From NCBI GenBank assembly GCA_020310875.1, contig CM035444.1, forward strand, positions 111,589,795 through 111,653,794: a stretch of DNA of 64,000 bases. The letters run 5' to 3'. Origin of the DNA: Ceratopteris richardii. Its lineage: Eukaryota > Streptophyta > Polypodiopsida > Polypodiales > Pteridaceae. Of the stretch, positions 46,791 to 57,195 are shown one piece after another (the first letter of the stretch is position 1; each line of letters starts with the position of its first letter). A program made the translations under genes and the position numbers. The notes below the pieces were generated by a model. That model searched no databases, had not been told where the DNA came from, and was given only the letters and a program-made list of their open reading frames with translations.

Positions 46791-48517
46791 ACAGTGTAGC
46801 TTAAATCAGGCCTTGTAATTATAAGATATATAAGACTTCCCACAGTTTTCGTGTACGTAGTAGCATTTTCCAATGCTTCACCAAATGTAGTATCCAATTT
46901 CAAATTCTGATCTAAAGGCATAGAAATTAGCTTACAATCAGCCATACTGTACTTTTGTAGCATATTCAAGGCATATTGCCTTTGCAACATCCATATACCT
47001 GTTTCTGTATGTATAAACTCAATGCCCAAGAAATAGCGCAGCACACCAAGATCTTTGATGTCGAATTCCTGCATAAGAAGTTTCTTTACCTCTTTGATGC
47101 TTTCTTCATTATCACCACCTACAATCAGGTCATCAACATAAATAGCCACAATAGTGATGCCATCATCAACCTTCCTTGCATATAGTGAGTGATCTGCATC
47201 ACACATAGAAAACCCAATGCTGGTTAAGTAATCAGCAATCCTTGCATGCCATGCACGCGAAGCCTGCTTTAGCCCATACAAAGCCTTTTGCAACCTACAA
47301 ACATATTCTGGATGCTTTGAATCTTCATATCCTTGTGGCTGGTCCATATATACTTCTTCTTCTAACTCACCATGTAGGAAAGCATTCTTCACATCCATCT
47401 GATGCAAAGTCCATCCTTTTGCTGCAGCTAATGCAACAAGTGTCCTAACAGTAGACATTTTAGCTACAGGGATGAATGTTTCCTCATAATCAATGCCATA
47501 TGTCTGTGTATATCCTTTAGCTACCAATCGTGCTTTATACCTGCTTATGATACCATCAGCATTATGCTTTACCTTGTAAACCCATTTACAGCCTATGGGT
47601 TTCTTTCCTTGCGGCAATGGAACCAGCTTCCATGTATCATTTCCATAAACTGCAGCCATCTCCTCATCCATAGCTTTTTCCCAATCTGCATTACCAATTG
47701 CATCTTCAAAACAAGAAGGTTCAGCATCTTGTATTACCTTTGTCATGTAGGCACAATGGCGAGCCATGTAACTATCATATGTCAATCGTTGCACTGAATT
47801 ATGCATCCTCCCAGATCTTCTTGGTCCTGGGTCACTTCTCCTTGTATCATCTGCATGTGCCCTTCTTACTCCTGGAGTCTTTACAGAGGGCAATCCAAGT
47901 TCCTCATCAAGACTCTTTTCTGAACCGCTTGAATCTCCATCAACGTCTTCAAAACCTACACATGTTTTATGACCAGCAGAAAGCTTTTCTTTACCTTTCT
48001 TGGATGTATTTGATGAATTTGCTGGACTGAAATTCCCACGTAATCTTCCACTCCATGGATTTGAGTTGGAACTATTGCTTGGTGATGCATCCGGTCCACT
48101 CAAAACTTGAGATTCTGCACTTGATTTTTCAGCATTTTCTTTGTCATTTGGTTCAAGACTCAGTCCTTCTTTGGCATCTGCATAGAAGCTTGACATTTCA
48201 TCAAATACCATATCTCTGCTCACCTTTACCTGTCGTGTGAGTGGGTTATAACATTTATATCCCTTTTGCTCAAGGGAGTATCCAATGAAGACACACTTTT
48301 CTGCTTTTGGATCAAGCTTTGTCCTCAATTCATATGGGACATGTACATATGCAATACAGCCAAAAACTTTCAGATGTGATAAGTTTGGCTTTTTACCTGT
48401 AAACTTCTCTTCAGGGGTAACTTGATGTACAGCAGCAGTCCAAGTTCTGTTCATGATGTATACAGCAGTATGCACAGCTTCTGCCCAATAACAATGAGGC
48501 ATATTCTTCTCAGCCAT
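46736..48517 (-). pseudogene. pol: copia integrase C-terminus and reverse transcriptase
   Basis: 593 open codons. Integrase C-terminal part: YWAEAVHTAVYIMNRT, TPEEKFTGKKPNLSHLKVFGC, FIGYSLEQKGYKCYNP. Then an S/N-rich linker and the copia RT: WKLVPLPQGKKPIGCKWVYKVK, YKARLVAKGYTQTYGIDYEETF, QMDVKNAFLHGEL (catalytic Asp), CRLQKALYGLKQASRAWH, IYVDDLIVGGDN (YVDD, near 47125), LRYFLGIE. The RT core is intact in this frame. A frameshift after TRPDLSYTVGL removes the normal transition to RNase H. Confidence 0.95.
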
Positions 48518-48949
48518 TAAGGCTCTTGCTATTTCTGCAATATGTTTGTTTTTGCGTTCAGCGACACCATTCTGTTGTGGTGTGTACCTGCATGAAAACT
48601 AACACCAAATTCCATGATTTTTTAAAAAACTGTTGAACTCATTTGACATGTATTCACCTCCTCCATCAGATCTTAATGTCTGAATGTACTTCCCTGTTTG
48701 TTTTTCCACCATAACTTTAAAATTCTGGAAGTGAGTAAACACCTCGCTCTTCTCTTTCATGAAATATACCCATACTTTGCGTCTATGGTCATCAATGAAA
48801 GTAACATAAAACCTGCAACCACCCATAGATATGGTCTTTGCTGGACCCCAAACATCTGTATGTACTACTTCTAGTACATTCTCACTAACATGCTTGTCAT
48901 GTGGAAATGATACTCTTGACTATTTACCAAATTGACATGCTGCACATAC
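48518..48949 (-). pseudogene. pol: copia integrase core, truncated by D3 LTR
   Basis: The minus strand encodes CQFGKQSRVSFPHDKHVSENVLEVVHTDVWGPAKTISMGG (with a stop between the Cys region and the core), YVTFIDDHRRKVWVYFMKEKSEVF, LRSDGGGEYMSNEF (second Asp), a stop at 48599-48601, then RYTPQQNGVAERKN (Glu). These are the integrase DDE residues. The upstream zinc finger is cut off at 48949. Confidence 0.9.
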
Positions 48950-49496
48950 TGTAGCTCAGTGATGAGTAGCACCTCCTTTAATGTCAATCCGGGAAGACAT
49001 GAGGATGGTATGAAGACCTCGAGCAAGTGAAGGCACAAATGTGTGAGTGAGAAGCACACCAACATGCACACACATACACACACGCGCACACACAGCAAGA
49101 ACAAAGAGAGTAAGACAATGGAATCACTTCTATTACAACCAAGTTCTCATACAAGCTCAAAACTACAAGAAGCTAGCCCAAAAATGAGCTCTCTAGCTCT
49201 ATTTATAGTTTTTGACTAGCTTTGGCCCTATCCAGACCTAGTGTCCGGCCTAGTTAAAAATTAGGTTCCAGGGCTTATTCGAGGGATCAAACGAGATCTA
49301 ACAAAAGTGAAAATTGGCAGGCAACTACTTCTAAGGCTCCTCAAGCTCGAGGACTCCTCGGCTTGTACAAAATGGAGCTACAAAAAGGTGAAACGATATT
49401 TACAAGGTTTTTAGTGATGAGAATCACTTTTAAAATGATGTAAGGTTTGGAAAAATTTAATGGGTTGCCTTAGTGCTAGATCTGCATGTATGCCGT
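48950..49496 (-). mobile_element. LTR of element D3 (interrupted by D2)
   Basis: Minus-strand LTR ending CACTGAGCTACA at 48950 and homologous to the C, D2 and D LTRs. TATAAATAG lies at about 49202-49209 (minus), with an alternating CA/GC tract at 49063-49095. It lies inside the copia integrase. Its beginning is cut where the D2 LTR ends at 49497. No internal D3 sequence is in the window, so solo LTR or full element cannot be told. Confidence 0.8.
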
Positions 49497-50145
49497 TGTT
49501 GCTCTAGCACAATGGTGAGAACCACGTTAAGAAGCTTCACCTCCTTAATGTCAATCCGTGGGAGAGGTAGGAGTGATATGAAGATCGTGAACGTGAGATG
49601 ATGTGAGAGTGAAGGTGAGAAGCACAAAGATGCACACACACATACACACACACAATGAAGAGACAAGCAAGACACAATAGAAGGTGGGAAATTAGCTCTA
49701 TTACTCAAGAATGCTCTTACAAGCTCAAACTAGCTCTATGCTCACACTAACCAAAATGAACCAACCTCAAAAATGAGCTCTCTAGCTCTTTTTATAGTTT
49801 CTAGACTAGTTTTGACCGGTTTCACATCTAGTGACCGGCCTAGTTAAAAAATAGGTCCTAGAGGCTATTTGGAAGGGTAAACGATGTCTAAAAATAACGA
49901 AAATTGGTACGCGCATTCTACCTAAGCTCCTCAAGCTCGAGGACTCCTCGGCTTGCACAAAATGGAGCTATGGATTACAAAATGGGGTTTTCTATGATAC
50001 ATATGTTACAATTAGTGATAACAATCACTGTTGAATGTTTGAAGACATAATAAGAAATATATTTGTTTGAAAAATTGATCCGCCTGGCTCCCTGCTCCTT
50101 CTTTACATGCTTCCGTGGCGTCTGTGCCTCTGGCTGCTTCCAACA
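49497..50145 (-). mobile_element. 3' LTR of element D2
   Basis: 649 bp on the minus strand from TGTTGGAAGCAGCC (50145) to GTGCTAGAGCAACA (49497). A polypurine tract (GAGAGGGAGGGGGG) precedes it at about 50146-50160. TATA box complement at about 49788-49796; CA tract 49631-49654. The family is that of C and D. Confidence 0.85.
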
Positions 50146-52176
50146 CCCCCCTCCCTCTCGCTTCTGTCGTCCCTGACAGAACCTTGTTGTGAGGTCTGCC
50201 GGATGTAGTTCTGTAGGAGGTCCTGAGCGAGGGTGTGCTCTCATATACGAATGCCTCGGGCTAGATCAGCCTCGAGTTTCTCCCAATCAATAGGTTGCGG
50301 CTCATCTGGTGGTGGGAGCTGGTAATGTGTGGAGTACACCATTCGTTCACAGGCGAATAATTGCAGTAAATGTGTGGGCCTGCTTATAAATACCTCTGAA
50401 TGGTACTCCCAAAAGCCGGTGGTGAACATTTCTTCGAATGTCTGCTTGTAACATGCCGGTAGGTATTTGATCCTGCAGTGCCAGGCATAACACACCCGTA
50501 GCGATGGCATTGTGCTCATATCATAGACTAAATCAAAGTTGCCATGCTCAAAGCCCGGGGTGTTTACATGGGGAGCCTTGACGCGTCGGAAGACTTTAAA
50601 GATCATTTGCATCATGTCAAAGATTTTGACAGTCATGTGCACGGCAATATCATTCATATGCTTTAACCTAGGGAGCCAGTGGCGGATCGTCGCCATCATG
50701 TAGCCTACTGTGGGTAACTCGATTGGTGGCTTGAAATAGGGATAATTCAGCCAGTCTTGGCACTGCTTATTGTTCTGTACCTTAATAGCGAATGCAGTCC
50801 AAGAGCGGCATCGTGGGACTGGTCCCCAGCATGGGTTAAATTTTAAGTGCAGCGGCGCTTTCACCCATGTGCTCATCATCTCGGGATAGTTTTGCAATAA
50901 ATCTCTGCGCCAGTCTGGTTGATGGATTTCACCTTTCTGTGCACTCGGTGGCAAGTCCTCCGGCTCAAATTGAGTTGCATGCGTTGGTTTTATGCCGGTT
51001 TCTCTCTCGATGGCTAACTGATATTCGGCCATTAGCATGAAGTACGGTTTATATTGGAGCTCATGCCCAGATATGTATCGTCGCGGGGCCAAATGAGCAA
51101 AGAATGGTGACTGTAAAATTCTCTCTTCAATCATGGCCATGGCATGTAACTGTGTCTCTACTCTGGCCGAATGTGTTGTTCCGAGTTCTTCAACTGTCTT
51201 CATCCACGCAGGGGTAGGTAATTCATAGGTCATCTGGCCTTCGGCCGTGACACGTCCGCCTGGGATGGGTATCGGCTCGTATGCCTCTTCAAATGTCTCC
51301 TCCACCGGGATAGTGACGGTTTCTTCCTCAGCTGGTAGCTCAGGTGGGGAGTCTGGCCTTGGTGGTGCTTCATAGACTGCAATTCTAGATTCAAGATTTG
51401 TTACCTGGGCCCGGAGTGCGTTGAGTTCCTCTAAAATTTCAGGGGCAGGGTCCGCAGGCGCTGGTAATTCTGCTGCTACTTGTACTTGTTGTGTTGCTGG
51501 TTCTCTGAGCTGTAGCAGCTTGTGATCTTCCTTTAACTTTTGATGTTCTTCGTTCATACGATCATAGTCCTCGAGCAATCGCACATGATCATCTAGCAAC
51601 ATCCTCATCGATTCAGATGGGATAGTTTTGAATTTGCTCGGACTTAGTGGTTGTTCAGGGTGGTCCAAAGCCGCTTCCAAGTTCTCTCTATTCTACTCTT
51701 GGAGTCTCTGGTTCTCCTCTTTTGCTGCGGCTAAGTGTCTTCTTAGTAAGCCCATATTTCTAGTGAGCGTTGCATTTCTAATCGTTTGGGCGCGAAGTAG
51801 ATTGTCCAAATCCGCAGTGGCTTCTTTTGTTTTCTCCTCACTTTCTAGTTCTAATTTGTGATAGGCCTCTCGTAAATCTTGGTATCGGCTGTTCAGTGAG
51901 GCATTCTCAATTGATAATGAATTAAGCTGCGTTTGTAGTTCATTCGTCGTTCTCTGCAGCTGTTGATAGTTGGTGCCGAGTGATGCAAACTCATCGCGGA
52001 CTTGTGTCATGCATGTGAACATGTGTTGAAATGCGGTGTCTATGGTGGGCGATAGTAGTAGTGAAGTGCTAAATGATGATGCAGTGGGAGTAGATGCAGC
52101 GGGAATGGGAAATGGGGTTGGGACGGTGGATGCAGTGGTGATCGTGGAAAATTGTGATGTGTCTAAAAATGATGGT
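50146..52176 (-). pseudogene. Extra-ORF C-terminal half of element D2, truncated by D
   Basis: Minus-strand frames 51693-52176 and 50241-51680 are homologous to the second half of the D extra ORF. They carry a coiled coil (FQHMFTCMTQVRDEFASLGTNYQQLQRTTNELQTQL to RNMGLLRRHLAAAKEENQRLQE), a stop, LSPSKF, an acidic/proline linker, and the C-terminal domain (AFAIKVQNNKQCQDWLNYPYFKPP, IRHWLPRLK, LVYDMSTMPSLRVCYAWHCRIKYLPACYKQTFEEMFTTGFWEYHSEVF). A TGA after ARGIRI shortens the end. The N-terminal part is missing because the D LTR begins at 52177. Conservation concentrates in the C-terminal domain, which suggests protein-level selection in the lineage. Confidence 0.85.
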
Positions 52177-52744
52177 TGTAGCTCAGTGATGAGTAGCACC
52201 TCCTTTAATGTCAATCCGGGAAGACGTGAGGATGGTATGAAGACCTCGAGCAAGTGGCGGCCCAAGTGCGTGAGTGAGAAGCACACAAGCATGCACACAC
52301 ATACACACACACGCGCACACACGGCAAGACAAGGAGAGAGAATCAATGGAGCTTTTAGATTACTTTCAAAATGCTCTTACAAGTTCGTTTCAATTACAAT
52401 CCAACCTCAAAAATGAGCTCTCTAGCTCTTTTTATAGTTTTTGACTAGCTTTGGCCCTGTCCAGACCTAGTGTCCGGCCTAGTTAAAAATTAGGTTCCAG
52501 GGCTTATTTGAGAGCTCAAACGAAGTCTAAAAATTATGAAATTTGGTACGATAGTACTTCTAATACTCCTCAAGCTCGAGGACTCCTCGGCTTGCACAAA
52601 ATGGAGTCTATTCTACCAAAAACGGGATTTACAATGTTTGTGTAGTGATTAAAATCACTTGAGTTGTACATAACCCATGGGAAAAAATGATCTGGCCTTG
52701 TTGCCGTATTGTGCATGATTCCTCTGTTGCTTTGTGTGCCAACA
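52177..52744 (-). mobile_element. 3' LTR of element D
   Basis: 568 bp on the minus strand from TGTTGGCACAC (52744) to CACTGAGCTACA (52177). TATAAAAAG lies at about 52428-52436 (minus), with an alternating CA/CG tract at 52292-52322. It shares the GAGTCCTCGAGCTTGAGGAG and CCGGACACTAGGTCTGGACAGGGCC blocks with the C, D2 and D3 LTRs. The polypurine tract GGAAGGGGGGAG lies at 52745-52756, against the extra-ORF stop. Confidence 0.9.
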
Positions 52745-52755
52745 CTCCCCCCTTC

Positions 52756-55700
52756 CTAGCGTCTGTCGCCCCTGACAGACCTTTGTTCTCGCGGTTGGTT
52801 GATGTAATATTGGATGACATTGGTGGCCAGTTCATGTTCTCCTATCCTTAAGCCTCTTGCTAGATCGACTTCCAATGCCTCCCAATTTATTGCACCGGGG
52901 GTCTCTGGTTGCGGGGTGGTGTAGTACTCTGAATACATTGCTTGTTCACAAGCAAACAGTTGAAGCAGATGTGTCGGCTTTGGTGCGAAAATCTCCGAGT
53001 GATACTCCCAGAAACCTGATCTGAACATTTCTTCGAAGGTCTGTTTGTAGCAGGCGGGGAGGTATTTGATGCGCGCATGCCAAGCGTAAGCCACACGGAT
53101 ACTGGGGGTGGTGCTCATGTCATACACCAAGTCGTAATTTCCATTGCTAAACCCCGGAAGACGTACCTGTGGTGCGGCTGCATTTCTAAAGGTCTTCAGC
53201 ACTACTTGCATCATATCTAAGATTTTAAGCATCATTTGCGCTGCTACATCTGGCATGGGCTTCAAGCGCGGCATCCAGTGGCGAATGGTTCCCATCATAT
53301 ATGCTACCGATGGTGGTCCTTGTGGTGGCGTGATGTACGGGTAGTTCAGCCATTCCTTGCATTGCGCATTGTTCTGTACCTTGATATTAAATGCCTTCCA
53401 CGACCTGCGGCGGGGGACTGGACCGTAGCATGGGTTGTACAGGAGGTGCAACGGCGCGTTGTTCCATGTGCGTAGCATTTCCGGATAGGTCTCTAAAAGT
53501 TTCTGCCGCCATGTTGGTTGACGAATCTTGCCTTTTCGCACCTCTGGAGGAAGGTCTTCGGGTTGAAATTGGGTCGCAAAAGTAGGAATCTGACCCGTGA
53601 CTCTTTGTATTTCTGCATTATAATCAGCCAAGATAATATAATACGGCCTGTATTGGAGTTCCGATGAAAGAATCAGGCGTCTCGATGACAAGTTCTTGAA
53701 GTAAGCTGATTGTAACACAGTCTCCTCTATGACCCTCATGGCCTGATTTTGCACTACGGTGCGCTCTTCATGCGAAGTCCCTATTTCCTCTACTTGTCGT
53801 AACCATGGCGGCCGTGGTGCCTCGAACGTGTCCTGCACTTCTTCTGTTTGTTGGCCTCCTGGGAATGGTTGCGGATCATATTCTTCATCAAACGTTTGTT
53901 CCACAGGAATTTGCACAACTTCTTCGTCCGTGGGAGCCTCCGGAGGGGACGATGGTCTCTCATATTGTAGTAGGCGTGTTTGCAATTCAATTACCTGTTC
54001 CTGGAGATCTTTTATGGCCTCTGCGTTGAGAAGCGAAGCCGCAGAGGGGGTGGTTGGAGGGGCAGCTGTTGGTCCTTGTTGGTGTTCCTGCTTCAGTTGT
54101 CCTAGCTCCTCCGATAGCTTATCATGTGCTTCGAGCAGCATGGCATAATCTTCCAATATAATCTTGATATTATCGGGGGTCACTGCTTGAAACTTGGATG
54201 GGCTGATGGGTGCCCCCGGTGTGCTCTCAATAGCTGCCTCCAGGTTCTCTTGATTTTGTATTTGCAGACGTCTGTTCTCTTCCTGAGCAGCCGCAAGATG
54301 ACGTTTAAGTAGCGCCATATTTCGCTGAAGTTTTGAGTTGCGTTCCAGCTGTGTCCGTAGGTGACCTTCTACCACCTGCACTGCTTCCTGATCTACGTTC
54401 TGTAGCTGTACCTCCAATCTATTATGGGCTTCTTGGAGGGTTTGGAACTGTGTGTGGAGGCGAGCGTTCTCCTCTTCTAGTGCCGCAAAGCGGTGCTGTA
54501 GGGTCTCTGAGTGCTCGTGCAGGCGTTCGTTTTGTTGCTGGAGCTGAATGTAATCTGTTCTTAAATTTGATATACAAGCCATCATGGTGTCCAATGCATT
54601 ACCTATAGATGAGTGGGGGGTGTTTACCGTGGACGATGCATGGGAAGGGAATTGGGGAAGGGAGACAGTGAATGATGTGTCTACGAAAGTTGTGTGTGTG
54701 GGTGAAATTGGTGGAGGGGGAATGGGAGGAGGTGAACCCGTGGGTGGAGAAATGTCCATACCTTCAGGAGTGGGTGTTAGTGTGGGGCCTGCCATATACA
54801 TTGGTATGGTAGCTGGTGTGTGTGTGGAAGTGGTGAATAGATGTGAAGTGGGGTGGGGAGCTGAAAAGACAGGGAATGGTTGAGAGCCTGGTTGAAAAGC
54901 CCTAGCAAAGAGGTCATGGAGGGATTGTAGGAATGGAGAGAGGGATGTCGGGGGTTGAGGTCGTAAATTTGAGGAGGGCTGAAAGGGTTGCGTGGTAGCA
55001 GGGAAGCCCATGAATGTGGATCTAGGGTCAGGATGACCCGTGGCTGAGGGCGTTGGGGATGGTTGCCCTAGGGCAGGCTCTAGGAGGGGTTCAGCGGATT
55101 GTGTAGTGTTGGGGTTTGCTTCGAAGATTGGATTATCAGTGGTAGAGAATAGGGTGGCACTAGAGATGGGAGTACGGAAGATGAAGGCTGGGTCAGTGGG
55201 TTGAGTGGTCGATGGGATTTCCACTGTCTCTGTTCTAGGAGGTGATGGTGGGGAAGTAGGTGGTAGTGGTTCGGTGGACTCCTCATGGGTGGCGAGGTGC
55301 TGTTGACTAGCTGTTTGGGAGGTTGGTGTAGTAGTTGGCTCTTCTGCCACTGTAACGGGAATTTGGATATTTTTACCTGAGCGAGGTCGTGTCTGGAACC
55401 TTCGTGGGTCATATTGAACTGAAGGCCTCTGAATGGCAGTGCGCACAGCTTCAACAACTCCATATGTTTCTGCCATCAATAAGAGACCTTCCCTGTACTC
55501 TGAGTCAACTCCCGCTTCTTCCAACAACTGAGTCATAAGTACTCTGCTACTCTGTTCAGTGAGTAACTGCTGCGATCGCACTCTTTCCATAATCTGATAC
55601 AGCCTTCGGAGTTCTGCGGTATATGCTGGGGCTTCAGTGGTCTCTTCTTCATACACTTCTTCTTCTTCCGGGTGTCTGTGTTGTTGACTTTGCTGAGCGT

Positions 55701-57042
55701 CACTCCAATGGACATGTCTACCGTCTGTAGACTTTCTTCTTCTTCGTGAGGATGTGCCCTGCTCCTCTGCCTCTGAATAAAACTCCACATCAGAGAATTG
55801 TGTGCTTTGTAGGAATGCTTCGAAATCCTGGGGGTCCAGTCCTTCAGCCTCTCTAGTGGCAGCAAATTCGAATTCAGGTGTAACAGGAGGAGCCGATGGG
55901 GTAGGTTGTGTCGTAGTGTCAGATTCCGACCTGGGTATCCGAATGGTAAAGGGAGGTACAGTGCCCTCTCTTAGTGGTGATGCCTCAGGAGTAGTCAGGA
56001 CTTCCCTTGTCTGGACACAAGGGATCGCGCCCCTCATGCGTTTGGACTGATGTGTAGACGTCTTGAGCCTTTTAAACATTTGTAATTGTGCCCAAGTTAA
56101 GGCACGTTCAATGGGGACATCATAGGCTAGGCATCGGTAAATAATGCGTGTGATCGCACAGCATCCGTTCACCACTAATTTCCTAGAAGCCCGTTTGTTT
56201 ACTTCATACAACTGATCTATAATCCACACTGGTAGCTTAATAGGTAACGCACCTGCTTCCGCCAAGTAGAGAGCAAACCAGATCTTCTTGTGTGGTTGCG
56301 TGAATCGGTCTTGGCCGGGGAAGGCGAAATGTTGCATGCACATGCGGAGAGGGATGGACACATTTGGGGTGAGTGCTGCCATGTCTTTCAGCTTCACTAG
56401 TTTCCTGTCCTTCATGTTGGTGGGAACGAGAGCATCCTTTTCTGTGGGCACATGCGTGCCATGCATATTTAAAGCGTCGCTTACCAACTCCACAGTAAGT
56501 TCAAACCTCTTCAACTCGTTGTTGCCCAGCAATGAGGGGAGAACAAATGATCCGGGTTGGTCCTTATCTTCATTAGCTTGTAATGTGGAGACCAAATAGT
56601 AACATCGGAGGAGATCGGGTTTAGGTAGTGGGGCTTCAAAATATTCCGCTAACCCTGCTCGTTGCCATATGGTCTGGAGATCTTCGGTGTTCTGTAAAGT
56701 CTCGAACTCTTTAGAGAAAAATTGGAATCTCACCCATGATCTATCATACTCGCATTTAGACTCCCAGATATACTTGGCCTCTCCTAATGGACCGGGCATG
56801 CCATTGAACCAATGAGAATTGGCATGGACTCTTTCCGTGATCCCTGTAGGTGGGTCTGGCACCGGGATTTGCTGAAGGTGTTGCATCTCCACTGGTCGTT
56901 CAGTCGGGGGCACGTCCATAGGTAGGCTATCCACATCAATTCCTGCAGTAAGTATCCCTACTTGTGAGCCCGAACCTGTCGCTTCTGCCATTTTTCTTCT
57001 TGCCTTCTGATTCTGTGAGAATATAGAATCATGTGTTAACAT
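52756..57042 (-). CDS. Large extra ORF between pol and 3' LTR (element D)
   Basis: 1428 codons; the Met at residue 18 (56989-56991, AAAAATGGCA context) is the likelier start, giving 1411 residues. Residues 75-345 form a globular domain whose FELTVELVSDAL and KKIWFALYLAEAGALPIKLP...ITRIIYRCL segments recall the 'putative plant transposon protein' type of domain; this is a resemblance only. Residues 345-820 are Pro/Ser/Thr-rich with a basic RRRRKS patch (433-437). Residues 820-935 and 955-1025 are coiled coil. Residues 1075-1400 are a Trp/Tyr-rich domain highly conserved with D2. There is no signal peptide or membrane segment, so it is not a typical env. A splice-acceptor-like TTCTATATTCTCACAG ends at about 57013, so it may be made from spliced RNA. 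Function unknown. Confidence 0.85.
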   Translation of the reverse strand: MLTHDSIFSQNQKARRKMAEATGSGSQVGILTAGIDVDSLPMDVPPTERPVEMQHLQQIPVPDPPTGITERVHANSHWFNGMPGPLGEAKYIWESKCEYDRSWVRFQFFSKEFETLQNTEDLQTIWQRAGLAEYFEAPLPKPDLLRCYYLVSTLQANEDKDQPGSFVLPSLLGNNELKRFELTVELVSDALNMHGTHVPTEKDALVPTNMKDRKLVKLKDMAALTPNVSIPLRMCMQHFAFPGQDRFTQPHKKIWFALYLAEAGALPIKLPVWIIDQLYEVNKRASRKLVVNGCCAITRIIYRCLAYDVPIERALTWAQLQMFKRLKTSTHQSKRMRGAIPCVQTREVLTTPEASPLREGTVPPFTIRIPRSESDTTTQPTPSAPPVTPEFEFAATREAEGLDPQDFEAFLQSTQFSDVEFYSEAEEQGTSSRRRRKSTDGRHVHWSDAQQSQQHRHPEEEEVYEEETTEAPAYTAELRRLYQIMERVRSQQLLTEQSSRVLMTQLLEEAGVDSEYREGLLLMAETYGVVEAVRTAIQRPSVQYDPRRFQTRPRSGKNIQIPVTVAEEPTTTPTSQTASQQHLATHEESTEPLPPTSPPSPPRTETVEIPSTTQPTDPAFIFRTPISSATLFSTTDNPIFEANPNTTQSAEPLLEPALGQPSPTPSATGHPDPRSTFMGFPATTQPFQPSSNLRPQPPTSLSPFLQSLHDLFARAFQPGSQPFPVFSAPHPTSHLFTTSTHTPATIPMYMAGPTLTPTPEGMDISPPTGSPPPIPPPPISPTHTTFVDTSFTVSLPQFPSHASSTVNTPHSSIGNALDTMMACISNLRTDYIQLQQQNERLHEHSETLQHRFAALEEENARLHTQFQTLQEAHNRLEVQLQNVDQEAVQVVEGHLRTQLERNSKLQRNMALLKRHLAAAQEENRRLQIQNQENLEAAIESTPGAPISPSKFQAVTPDNIKIILEDYAMLLEAHDKLSEELGQLKQEHQQGPTAAPPTTPSAASLLNAEAIKDLQEQVIELQTRLLQYERPSSPPEAPTDEEVVQIPVEQTFDEEYDPQPFPGGQQTEEVQDTFEAPRPPWLRQVEEIGTSHEERTVVQNQAMRVIEETVLQSAYFKNLSSRRLILSSELQYRPYYIILADYNAEIQRVTGQIPTFATQFQPEDLPPEVRKGKIRQPTWRQKLLETYPEMLRTWNNAPLHLLYNPCYGPVPRRRSWKAFNIKVQNNAQCKEWLNYPYITPPQGPPSVAYMMGTIRHWMPRLKPMPDVAAQMMLKILDMMQVVLKTFRNAAAPQVRLPGFSNGNYDLVYDMSTTPSIRVAYAWHARIKYLPACYKQTFEEMFRSGFWEYHSEIFAPKPTHLLQLFACEQAMYSEYYTTPQPETPGAINWEALEVDLARGLRIGEHELATNVIQYYINQPREQRSVRGDRR
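57006..57032 (-). promoter_or_regulatory. Possible 3' splice acceptor upstream of the extra ORF
   Basis: On the minus strand a pyrimidine-rich TTCTATATTCTCACAG lies 20-25 bases before the ATG at 56991. It fits a plant 3' splice site (U-rich, ending CAG). Env-like and extra ORFs of retroelements are often made from spliced RNA. The donor would lie far upstream, probably outside the window. Confidence 0.35.
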
Positions 57043-57195
57043 CGTAATGGACAGAATAAATCCGTTGTTGTCCCCGTTACAACATTAACATGAGGTAGAT
57101 GGTGAGTTAGTGGTTAGTAAGTGCACAAAGACAGTGAGTGTAGTTAATGTTTGTGTATTCCTAGGAGACTAATGTCGTGAGTAAGTGGGGTGAAT
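57043..57195 (-). other. Intergenic region between IWVPK tail and extra ORF (element D)
   Basis: About 150 bp with no coding frame; apart from the acceptor-like site at its edge no motif is recognised. Confidence 0.5.

Larger units (their letters stand above)
46060..48949 (-). mobile_element. Truncated Ty1/copia element
   Basis: On the minus strand the order is integrase, RT, RNase H (copia order), then a polypurine tract (GAGGGGGAG) and the LTR start TGTTGAGATATC at 46179. The remaining LTR piece runs to about 46060 or 46047. Upstream parts (gag, protease, integrase N-terminus) are missing because the D3 LTR begins at 48950, with CATAC (48945-48949) as its likely target site. Frames contain a few stops and one frameshift. 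Confidence 0.9.

Noticed and set aside
52036..52416. Plus-strand ORFs opposite the D2 and D regions (for example 53759-54148, 57341-57709)
   Set aside because: They are antisense shadows of the extra ORF and the tail, with no motifs of their own.
52756..57042. env glycoprotein gene
   Set aside because: Position fits, but no signal peptide, membrane anchor or fusion-type segment is visible, and the protein is coiled-coil and low-complexity rich.
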